From: Pseudomonas solani
Lineage (GTDB): Bacteria > Pseudomonadota > Gammaproteobacteria > Pseudomonadales > Pseudomonadaceae
Assembly (NCBI RefSeq): GCF_026072635.1
Contig: NZ_AP023081.1
Coordinates: 2,903,501-2,967,500, forward strand
Reading direction: 5' to 3'
Length of the DNA: 64,000 nt
Both the position numbers and the translations under genes were made by a program. The notes below the pieces were generated by a model. The model made no database searches, had not been told where the DNA came from, and saw only the letters and a program-made list of their open reading frames with translations. Positions 26,426 to 34,254 of the stretch are shown piece after piece. The stretch's first letter is position 1; each line of letters begins with the position of its first letter.

Positions 26426-27718
26426 TCAGAGCTTGGTTTCGACGTACGCCTCGTCGCGGATCTGACGCAGCCAGGCTTGCAGCTCTTCGTCGTACTTGCG
26501 GTTACGCAGGACGTTGATGGCTTGCTGCTCGCGCATCTGGTCGGCGCTGTCGGTGGCGCGACGGCCCAGGACTTCCAGCACGTGCCAGCCATAGGGGCTC
26601 TTGAACGGGCGGGACAGCTGGCCGGCCGGGGTCTTGGCCATGACTTCGCGGAACTCGGGAACCAGCGCGTTGGGGTCGATCCAGTTCAGGTCGCCGCCAT
26701 TGAGGGCCGAGCCCGGGTCCTCGGAGAAACTCTTCGCCAGGTCGGCGAAATCTTCACCGGACTTGATGCGCTCATAGAGACGCTCGGCCAGGCGCTCGGT
26801 GTCGGCTTCGCTGCGAATCTCACTCGGCTTGAGCAGGATGTGGCGAACGTGCACTTCATCGCGAACCTGGGTGCTGCCGCCACGCTTGTCCAGCAGCTTG
26901 AGGATGATGAAGCCGCCCGGGGTGCGTACAGGCTCGGTGACTTCACCGGGTGCCAGGGCGCTGATCATGCCGTCGAAGGGCGGCGGCAGCTGGGCGGCCT
27001 TGCGCCAGCCGATCTCGCCGCCTTCCAGAGCGGTTTCGCCTGCAGAGCGGGAAATCGCCAGTTGGGCGAAGTCGGCGCCTTGCTGCAGTTGCTGGTAGAG
27101 CTCCTTGGCCTGGCGGTCGGCGGCCTGGATGGTTTCGGGCGAGGAGCCGTCCGCAACCGGGATCAGGATGTTGGCCAGGTGGAATTCTTCGGAGAGCTGC
27201 ATCTTGCCCAGGTCGGAGGCGAGGAAGTTCTGCACTTCCTGGTCGGTGACCTGGATCCGCTCCGCCACGCGACGCTGACGAACACGGCTGATGACCATCT
27301 CGCGACGGACCTGGTCGCGGGCGTCTTCATAGGAGAGGCCGTCCTGAGCCAGGGCGCCCCGGAACTGCTCGACGCTCATGCCATTGCGCCGGGCGATGGC
27401 TTCGATGGCCTGGTTCAGTTCCTCATCGGTGATGCGGATGCCGGAACGGTCGCCGATCTGCAGCTGGATGTTCTCGATGATCAGGCGTTCCAGCACCTGC
27501 TGGCCCAGCACGTGCTCAGGGGGCAGCGCCGAACCGCGCTTGGCGATGGTCTGCTGCACCTCATGGACGCGCTGGTCGAGTTGGCTCTGCATGATCACGT
27601 CGTTATCGACGATGGCCACGACACGATCGATCGACTGGACCTCGGCATGCACCGCACCACCGAGGAACAGGGCGCCCAACAGCAGCGGGCGGAGACAATC
27701 AGAAAGCTTGGTCTTCAC
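26426..27718 (-). CDS. surA: Periplasmic chaperone and peptidyl-prolyl isomerase SurA
   Basis: 430 aa from a GTG at 27718 (reads MKTKLSDCLRPLLLGALFLG), which gives a clean signal peptide; the frame is open to 27760 but that part overlaps lptD further. An N-terminal SurA chaperone domain (about 25-165) is followed by two parvulin PPIase domains (about 175-275 and 285-385) and a C-terminal helix. SurA escorts outer-membrane beta barrels to the Bam complex, including LptD, whose gene precedes it and overlaps it by 20 bp. Confidence 0.96.
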   Translation of the reverse strand: MKTKLSDCLRPLLLGALFLGGAVHAEVQSIDRVVAIVDNDVIMQSQLDQRVHEVQQTIAKRGSALPPEHVLGQQVLERLIIENIQLQIGDRSGIRITDEELNQAIEAIARRNGMSVEQFRGALAQDGLSYEDARDQVRREMVISRVRQRRVAERIQVTDQEVQNFLASDLGKMQLSEEFHLANILIPVADGSSPETIQAADRQAKELYQQLQQGADFAQLAISRSAGETALEGGEIGWRKAAQLPPPFDGMISALAPGEVTEPVRTPGGFIILKLLDKRGGSTQVRDEVHVRHILLKPSEIRSEADTERLAERLYERIKSGEDFADLAKSFSEDPGSALNGGDLNWIDPNALVPEFREVMAKTPAGQLSRPFKSPYGWHVLEVLGRRATDSADQMREQQAINVLRNRKYDEELQAWLRQIRDEAYVETKL

Positions 27719-30476
27719 GTTCACGGTAACCTTGGATGCCATTGTCGAGGAAGCTTTCAACCTTGTTGCCGATCACGCCGCCGAGGCCCTTGAACACGAT
27801 CTGCAGGAAGACGCCGCGGTCGGCCTTCTCGTTGAGTTCGGGCGAAAGGGTGGTCTCGTCGTAGTCGACCCAGTAGCGGTTGATCAGACGGAGTTTCCAG
27901 CAGCAACTGTCGTACTCGAAGCCACCGAAGGCTTCCAGGGTGCGGTTGCGGTTGTAGTCGTACTGCCAGCGGGCGATGGCGTTCCATTGCGGGACGACCG
28001 GCCAGATAACGGATGCGTCATGCTGTTCGATCTTGTAGTAGTCCTTGATCACGCGGCCGGTCACGTTGTCGATGTAGTCGCCGCCTTCCTGCCACTGGCC
28101 GGTGGTCTGGTTGTAGACCACGGAGTCGTTGCGGTAGCGGTAGCCGAAGTTGACCACCTTGTTGACGTCGTCTTCCGGCTGGTAGTGGAACATCAGGCTG
28201 CCGGAGCGGGTACGGCCGGCGTCCGGGTCCCAATTGAAGTCGGAGGATAGGCGCCAGTCGCGGTTGAAGCGGTACAGGTATTCCAGCGCATAGGGCGAAA
28301 CACTGGCCTGGGCCGACTTGCGATCGCGGTAGTCGATGCCAGGCAGCTGCACCTTGCGGTCTTCGAAGTAGAAGGCCTGGCCGATGCTGAAGCGCTGACG
28401 CTCGAAGCCGTTGGGCTGGATCCAGCGGTTGGTCAGGCCCAGGGATACCTGATTGGCATCGCCTACACGGTCACGACCGGAGAAGCGGTTCTCGCGGAAC
28501 AGCGAGGAATAGCTGAAGGCGCTTTCGCTGCTGTCGAAGACCGGAATGTTGTCCTGCTTTTCCTCAGGAACATAGAGGTAGAACAGGCGGGGTTCCAGGG
28601 TCTGCTTGTACTGGCTGCCGAACAGCTCGGTGTTGCGATCGAAGTACAGGCCGCTGTCGACGCTGAAGATCGGTACGCCGCGGTCTTCGCTGCTGTTGAA
28701 TTCCTGGCCGGCGAGCAGGGTGTCCTTGCCACGCTGGTCCAGATCCAGGTCGTACTGGGTGTAGAGGTACTTGACCGAGGGCTTGAGGAAGCCGTAGCTC
28801 CAGTCCAGCGGCAGGCTGACGCCCGGCTCCACGTGGATGCGGTTGCCGTTGGCACGGGCCAAGCCCGGGATGCGGGTGTCGTACCACGGGCTCGCAACGC
28901 CATTCTCGTCGGTGAAGTCACCCTTGCGCAGATCACGCTCGAAGCGCACGAACTCGGTGGAGTAGGAGAACTTCAGGCCGCCGGCATCGACTGGCAGCAC
29001 GCCATCCAGGGTGATCTGGGGCAGGCGGTCGTACGGGGTGATCTCGGTGACCGTGGCCATTTCATAGGCATGGGCATTGAGCCTGGCGGTGTAGCTGTCG
29101 CCACGCCAGGTGACGGCGCCCTGTTGGTTGACGTAGGTCGATTGCTCGATGCCCAGCTCGGTCTGCAGGTCCTGGAAGTAGTACGGGTCGCTGATGTCGG
29201 TGTAGTCCACCTCGGTCATCAGGCGTTCGTCCAGGCCGCCCTTGTGTTGCCAGTTGTACAGCCAGCGCTTGTCCTTGTACTCGGACTGCAGCTTGCGCTC
29301 GTCTTCCTCGTCATTCAGGTACGCACCACCGAACTGGCCTTCGCTGCTCTTGGTCAGGTAGCGGAACTCGCCTTCCATCAGCAGGCCACGCTTGGCCATG
29401 TAGCGCGGATAGAGGGTGGCGTCGTAGTTCGGCGCGAGGTTGAAGTAGTAGGGCGTCAGCAGGGAGAAGCCGGTGTCGCTGCTGGTACCGATGCTCGGCG
29501 GCAGGAAGCCGGACTGGCGACGGTCGTCGATGGGGAAATAGATGTAGGGGGTATAGAACACCGGAATGTCCTTGACCCGCAGCGTCACGTTGGTCGCGGT
29601 GCCGAAGCCCGTGGCCTGGTTCAGCTTGATGTTGTTGCCTTTCAGGTGCCAGGCGTTGTCGCCCGGCTCGCAACGGGTGTAGGTGCCGTCTTTCAAACGG
29701 ATGATCGCGTCTTCCTGGCGCTTGGCGTACAGGGCGCTACCGCGGGTGTGCGATTTGTGCAGCACGTACTCGGCGTTGTCGATCTGCGCTTCGCCGTTGT
29801 CCAGTTGCAGTTCGGCCCTGTCGCCGACCACTAGGGCGCCGTTGTCGCGCAGCTTGACGTTGCCCACCAGCTCGCCACGATTTTCGGCTTGCAGCAGGTT
29901 CGCTTCGTCGGCTTCCACCTGCATGCTGCCCTGGCGCAGGACCACGTCACCGGCGAGGGTCGCGACCTGCTTTTCCTGCTCGTAGCGCGAGGCCTTGGCG
30001 GAAACGTAGGTGGGCGCGTCTTCCGGCGGGGTCTTGTCGTTCATGCCGGGGCGGCGTGGCTCGACATAGGCACCTGCGCAGTACGGGCCGGCTTCGGCCA
30101 GTTGCGCTGCGGTCAGCTTGTCGCGCGGAACCCAATCCAGATGGCTGAAGTCAGCACTGCGGGAGGCGAGTGCCTTGCCACCGGCTTCGGTGACCAGCGT
30201 CGTCCGGGCTTCGGCCGATTCGGACGTGCCGCTCGTGGCTGCCGCGCCAGCTACGCCAACCCTGGAGCTCACGGCGCTTTCGCTGTGAACCGGGCGCGGA
30301 GGCAGGCTCTCTGCCGTCGCCTTGGGCGCACAGGCCCAACTGCCGGAGGCGGCTGCCTGGCAGTCGAACTGCTCGGCGGCGACTACGAACTGAGTGGCCA
30401 CAGGCTGCATTGCCAGCAGGCTGCCGGTGACCAGCAGGGGGAATTTTTTACGAAACGCGGGGGATTTTACTGCCAT
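27699..30476 (-). CDS. lptD: LPS-assembly outer-membrane protein LptD
   Basis: 925 aa from the ATG at 30476 (MAVKSPAFRKKFPLLVTGSL), giving a signal peptide. An N-terminal LptA/OstA-like jellyroll (about residues 165-280) is followed by a 26-strand barrel domain. The four disulfide cysteines are present: Cys39 and Cys49 near the start and a CC pair in DSCCWKLRL near the end. With lipoprotein LptE it places LPS in the outer leaflet. Before the jellyroll lies a Ser/Ala-rich stretch (about 50-110), common in Pseudomonas LptD. First gene of the operon with surA and pdxA; divergent from amgK. Confidence 0.97.
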   Translation of the reverse strand: MAVKSPAFRKKFPLLVTGSLLAMQPVATQFVVAAEQFDCQAAASGSWACAPKATAESLPPRPVHSESAVSSRVGVAGAAATSGTSESAEARTTLVTEAGGKALASRSADFSHLDWVPRDKLTAAQLAEAGPYCAGAYVEPRRPGMNDKTPPEDAPTYVSAKASRYEQEKQVATLAGDVVLRQGSMQVEADEANLLQAENRGELVGNVKLRDNGALVVGDRAELQLDNGEAQIDNAEYVLHKSHTRGSALYAKRQEDAIIRLKDGTYTRCEPGDNAWHLKGNNIKLNQATGFGTATNVTLRVKDIPVFYTPYIYFPIDDRRQSGFLPPSIGTSSDTGFSLLTPYYFNLAPNYDATLYPRYMAKRGLLMEGEFRYLTKSSEGQFGGAYLNDEEDERKLQSEYKDKRWLYNWQHKGGLDERLMTEVDYTDISDPYYFQDLQTELGIEQSTYVNQQGAVTWRGDSYTARLNAHAYEMATVTEITPYDRLPQITLDGVLPVDAGGLKFSYSTEFVRFERDLRKGDFTDENGVASPWYDTRIPGLARANGNRIHVEPGVSLPLDWSYGFLKPSVKYLYTQYDLDLDQRGKDTLLAGQEFNSSEDRGVPIFSVDSGLYFDRNTELFGSQYKQTLEPRLFYLYVPEEKQDNIPVFDSSESAFSYSSLFRENRFSGRDRVGDANQVSLGLTNRWIQPNGFERQRFSIGQAFYFEDRKVQLPGIDYRDRKSAQASVSPYALEYLYRFNRDWRLSSDFNWDPDAGRTRSGSLMFHYQPEDDVNKVVNFGYRYRNDSVVYNQTTGQWQEGGDYIDNVTGRVIKDYYKIEQHDASVIWPVVPQWNAIARWQYDYNRNRTLEAFGGFEYDSCCWKLRLINRYWVDYDETTLSPELNEKADRGVFLQIVFKGLGGVIGNKVESFLDNGIQGYREREDQAF

Positions 30477-30603
30477 CTTGTTAGTCCGGGCTTCCTGCGC
30501 GCCATCGGCCCGCGGGGGCCGCACGCCTCTCGATGGGCTGAAAAAGATGCTGGATAATAAAGCATGACCCGCGCAACGGCTAGCGCCGTCGGAGACCCTT
30601 GTA

Positions 30604-31629
30604 ATGCCCCATGAAGATGTACGCCTTCAACAACTTAGCGCCTGGCTGGACCAGCGACTGCCCGCCTTGTTCCATGCCGAAGGCTGGGGCGAAGTGCCCC
30701 CCGCCGATCTGCTGCCGGCCAGCAGTGACGCGAGTTTCCGCCGTTATTTCCGCTGGCAGGCGGAGGGCCGCAGCCTGATCCTGATGGATGCTCCGCCGCC
30801 CCAGGAAGACTGTCGCCCCTTCGTCAAAGTGGCCGAAATGCTCGCCGAAGCCGGTGTGCATGTGCCGCGGATTCTTGCGGCGGACCTGGAGCAGGGCTTC
30901 CTCTTGCTCGATGATCTGGGCCGCCAGACCTACCTCGAGGTGATCGACGCCGATAACGCCGATGCCTTGTTCGAGGATGCGTTCCGGGCATTGCTGGCCC
31001 TGCAGAAGCGCAGCTTCGAGGTGCCGATGCCGGCCTACGACGACGCCCTGCTGCGCCGCGAATTGCAGCTGTTCCCCGACTGGTACCTGCAGCGCCACCT
31101 GGGCATCGAGCTGTCCGGTGAGCGCCTGGCTGCCTGGCAACGTGTCTGTGACCTGCTGATCGCCAGCGCCCTCGAGCAGCCCCGTGTGCTGGTGCACCGC
31201 GACTACATGCCGCGCAACCTGATGCTCAGTACGCCCAACCCGGGTGTGCTGGATTTCCAGGATGCGGTCTACGGCCCGGTCACCTACGACGTCACCAGCC
31301 TGTTCAAGGACGCCTTCCTCAGTTGGCCCGAAGCACGTGTGTGTGCCTGGCTGGAGCGCTACTGGAACCTCGCCCGCGAGGCCGGTATTCCGGTACAGCC
31401 GCAACTGGACGACTTCCTCCGTGCCAGCGACCTGATGGGCGTGCAGCGTCACCTCAAGGTCATCGGCATCTTCGCGCGCATCTGCCATCGTGATGGCAAG
31501 CCCAAGTACCTGGGTGATGTCCCGCGCTTCTTCTCCTATATAGAGGCGGTGATCGAGCGGCGCCCCGAGCTGGCCGATCTCAAGGCACTGTTCGACTCCC
31601 TGCCGCAGGCCGAGGCGGTGACCCCATGA
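30604..31629 (+). CDS. amgK: N-acetylmuramate/N-acetylglucosamine kinase AmgK
   Basis: 341 aa of the aminoglycoside-phosphotransferase-like fold. A nucleotide-binding stretch (SSDASFRRYFRW) is followed by the catalytic loop VLVHRDYMPRNLML and the metal-binding VLDFQDAVYGP. AmgK phosphorylates the anomeric OH of MurNAc and GlcNAc in the Pseudomonas cell-wall recycling shortcut that bypasses MurA and gives intrinsic fosfomycin tolerance. It overlaps murU, the next enzyme, by 4 bp, and is divergent from lptD. Confidence 0.93.
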   Translation: MPHEDVRLQQLSAWLDQRLPALFHAEGWGEVPPADLLPASSDASFRRYFRWQAEGRSLILMDAPPPQEDCRPFVKVAEMLAEAGVHVPRILAADLEQGFLLLDDLGRQTYLEVIDADNADALFEDAFRALLALQKRSFEVPMPAYDDALLRRELQLFPDWYLQRHLGIELSGERLAAWQRVCDLLIASALEQPRVLVHRDYMPRNLMLSTPNPGVLDFQDAVYGPVTYDVTSLFKDAFLSWPEARVCAWLERYWNLAREAGIPVQPQLDDFLRASDLMGVQRHLKVIGIFARICHRDGKPKYLGDVPRFFSYIEAVIERRPELADLKALFDSLPQAEAVTP

Positions 31630-32300
31630 GGGCGATGATCCTCGCCGCGGGCAAGGGCGAGCGCATGCGCCCGTTGACGCTACACACCCCCAAGCCGCTG
31701 GTGCGTGCCGCCGGCACCCCGCTGATCGAGTTCCACATCCGTGCCTTGGCGGCGGCCGGCTTCCGCGAACTGGTGATCAACCACGCCTGGCTCGGCCAGC
31801 AGATCGAGGATCACCTGGGTAGCGGCGAGCGTTTCGGCGTTTCCATCCGCTACTCGCCGGAAGGCGAACCCCTGGAAACCGGTGGCGGCATTCACCGCGC
31901 GCTGCCGCTGCTGGGGGACGAGCCTTTCCTTGTGGTCAACGGCGATATCTGGACCGACTACGATTTCGCCGCGCTGGAGGATTTCCCATTGCAAGGGCTC
32001 GCCCATCTGGTGCTGGTGGATAACCCCGCTCACCACCCGGGTGGCGATTTTATCCTCGACCAGGGCGTGGTCCGTGACGGTGTGCCCGGCCAGCCAGGCC
32101 TGACCTACAGCGGCATCGCCGTGTTGCACCCCGCGCTTTTCGAAGGGAGCAGGGCCGGAGCCTTCAAGCTGGCGCCGTTGCTGCGCCAGGCCATGGGCGA
32201 GGGACGCGTCAGTGGCGAGCATTTCACCGGTCGCTGGGTGGATGTCGGCACCCACGAGCGCCTGGCGGAAGTCGAGCGCCTGATCGAGGCGGAGCGCTGA
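31626..32300 (+). CDS. murU: N-acetylmuramate alpha-1-phosphate uridylyltransferase MurU
   Basis: 224 aa of the sugar nucleotidyltransferase family. The signature MRAMILAAGKGERMRPLT is at the N-terminus, followed by TPKPLVRAAG, the metal-binding VNGDIWTDYD and WVDVGTHERL. It turns MurNAc-1-phosphate from AmgK into UDP-MurNAc, returning recycled sugar to peptidoglycan precursor synthesis. Overlap with amgK is ATGA, and djlA starts 2 bp after the stop. Confidence 0.94.
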   Translation: MRAMILAAGKGERMRPLTLHTPKPLVRAAGTPLIEFHIRALAAAGFRELVINHAWLGQQIEDHLGSGERFGVSIRYSPEGEPLETGGGIHRALPLLGDEPFLVVNGDIWTDYDFAALEDFPLQGLAHLVLVDNPAHHPGGDFILDQGVVRDGVPGQPGLTYSGIAVLHPALFEGSRAGAFKLAPLLRQAMGEGRVSGEHFTGRWVDVGTHERLAEVERLIEAER

Positions 32301-32301
32301 G

Positions 32302-33069
32302 ATGTTCTGGCCCGTCACGTTGCTCGGCGCCATCGTCGGCATGTTCATCGCCAGCATTCCCGGTGCATTGCTGGGTGGCCTGCTTGGCCAGGTGGTGGAT
32401 CGCCGGCTGAAGCTGGATTCCTGGGCCAGCTTGCGGGCGCGCTTGCGGCGTGGCATGGCTGTGGAGCAGGAGGATCTGCTTTTCGTATTGCTCGGCCGCC
32501 TGGCCAAGAGCGAGGGGCGGGTCGTGGACCTGCACATCCAGCAGGCCCGTGCCGAGATGCGCCGCCTTGGGCTGGACGAGGCCGGGCAGCGCCGGGCGAT
32601 CGTCGCCTTCACCCGAGGCAAGTCCGAGCCGGTCGACCTGTACCTGCCCCTGCGCGGGTTGCGTTATCAGCGTGCCGAAGGCGAGGCGTTGCTGCGCAGT
32701 TGCTGGCAGATGGCGGCAGCGGATGGTCGGGTCGGCAAGCACGAGCGGGGGCTGATCCTGCTCTGGGGCAAATGGCTGGATTGGCCGGCAGAACAGGTGG
32801 AAGCCCTGTGCGCCGGCTTCGATATTCCTGGCGGTGCGCCTGTGCGTCGTGGCAATGCCTACCAGGATGCCCTGGCGCTACTGGGGGTGAACGCCAACAG
32901 TGAACCGGCGGCGATCAAGCGCGCCTACCGGCGCTTGATCAGCCGCAACCACCCGGACAAGCTGGCCGGCGCCGGGGCCAGCCCGCAGCGTGTGCGCGAG
33001 GCCACCGAGAAAACCCGTGAGTTGCACAACGCCTACAGCCTGATCCGCGAGCGCCACGGCTTCCGCTAG
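32302..33069 (+). CDS. djlA: Membrane-anchored DnaJ-like co-chaperone DjlA
   Basis: 255 aa. One N-terminal transmembrane helix (about 5-28, Gly/Ala-rich, typical of DjlA), a TerB-like helical domain (about 55-165), and a C-terminal J domain with the HPD motif (SRNHPDKLAG). It presents the J domain to cytoplasmic DnaK and is linked to capsule and envelope stress in E. coli. Two bp after murU; the end overlaps the convergent DUF3530 gene by 4 bp. Confidence 0.92.
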   Translation: MFWPVTLLGAIVGMFIASIPGALLGGLLGQVVDRRLKLDSWASLRARLRRGMAVEQEDLLFVLLGRLAKSEGRVVDLHIQQARAEMRRLGLDEAGQRRAIVAFTRGKSEPVDLYLPLRGLRYQRAEGEALLRSCWQMAAADGRVGKHERGLILLWGKWLDWPAEQVEALCAGFDIPGGAPVRRGNAYQDALALLGVNANSEPAAIKRAYRRLISRNHPDKLAGAGASPQRVREATEKTRELHNAYSLIRERHGFR

Positions 33070-34112
33070 ATACCCGGCGACTGCGGGATGATGGGCGCCG
33101 GTGCGGCCGCGGGTGCCTTTTTCCCTGGTGCTTGCAGGTGCGATTCGAGCCAGCCGCGCACCCGCCGGAACAACTGCTCCTGATCGGCGTTCCGGTCCGG
33201 CAACGTCTTCAGGCCCACCTGCACATAGGCCGGGTGCTTGTCGCGCTTGCTCGCCTGCAGGCGCTTGAGGGCGGCGGCGCTGTCCAGTGGCCGGTCCTTG
33301 TAGAAGAAATCACCGATGGATTGCTTGAGCTTGGGCGCCGAGTCCTCCAGGGCCGGGCTGTAGCCGGGCGGCACCTCGGCATCCACCAGCACCAGGTTGT
33401 CGATGCCGGCGGACGGCGCGTCGCTCAAGGCCTGCACGGCCCAATAGGCACCGCTGCCGTGGCCGAGCAGGACGATGGTCTTCGGGCCCTGCTGGTTGGC
33501 GAAGGCAATGGCCGCCTGGATGCGCGCGGCGATCCGCGTGGCCTGGGCCTTGCGCTCTTCCTCGGCGCTGAGAACCGGCTGCGCCGGGTCGGTGGAGGGC
33601 TCGGCGCTGCCCGCCTGCTCGGGCGTCGGGGGCGGGGTGGCCGGGTCGGCCTTCTCGGTCTTCGCATCGCCGTCGGCGGGTGGTTCGGCCTGTTCTACCG
33701 GGCGCGGTGGCGGCTCGTTGCCCTTGGGGTCAGGCAGGGTGAGGCTGAGGCTGTGCCAGCCGACATCCGGCAGTTTGTTGCGCAGCGGCGCGATCGCCCG
33801 GGGCCAGTCGGCGCTCTCGCCATCACCGGGCAGCAGGATCACCACGCCATTGGGCTCGGCCACATTGGCCGGCTTCCACAGGGCCAGGAAGGCATCGTCG
33901 CCGGCCTTAAGCTGTTGCTGTTCCTTCTGGGGCAACTGGCGCTCCAGGGCACTGGCGTCTTCCTGGCTGCGTTCTTCCAGGGGCGCGCGTTCCACCGGCG
34001 TTTCCGTGGCGGCGTTGTCCTTCTTTTCGGCCGGCGGGTCTTCGCCGTGGGCGATCGTCGGCAGCAGCGCGAGGCAAAGGGCGGCGAGTGTCGGGCGAGG
34101 GGCTCGGAGCAT
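33066..34112 (-). CDS. DUF3530 family secreted protein, alpha/beta-hydrolase-like
   Basis: 348 aa from the ATG at 34112 (MLRAPRPTLAALCLALLPTI), which gives the best signal peptide; in-frame starts at 34136 and 34142 are possible. After the signal come a charged Glu/Gln-rich stretch (30-70), a Pro/Glu/Ala-rich insertion (about 145-185) and a hydrolase-like core with GVVILLPGDG near 90 and VLLGHGSGAYWAV, a nucleophile-elbow pattern Gly-His-Gly-Ser-Gly with Ser as candidate nucleophile. Substrate unknown. It lies in the same place as PAO1 PA0599. Confidence 0.8.
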   Translation of the reverse strand: MLRAPRPTLAALCLALLPTIAHGEDPPAEKKDNAATETPVERAPLEERSQEDASALERQLPQKEQQQLKAGDDAFLALWKPANVAEPNGVVILLPGDGESADWPRAIAPLRNKLPDVGWHSLSLTLPDPKGNEPPPRPVEQAEPPADGDAKTEKADPATPPPTPEQAGSAEPSTDPAQPVLSAEEERKAQATRIAARIQAAIAFANQQGPKTIVLLGHGSGAYWAVQALSDAPSAGIDNLVLVDAEVPPGYSPALEDSAPKLKQSIGDFFYKDRPLDSAAALKRLQASKRDKHPAYVQVGLKTLPDRNADQEQLFRRVRGWLESHLQAPGKKAPAAAPAPIIPQSPGI

Positions 34113-34254
34113 CAGAGGATTCCACGGAGTGGCCATAGGCACGCAGCCTAATGGCTAGGCCGGTATTTGTCAGGCGCACCTTCGCCTCGGCAGGGATGCT
34201 GGAGTAAGGTACGTCGGCTTCGTTCTCGGGCAGCCTGGCTGTGCGGAGTTTCCT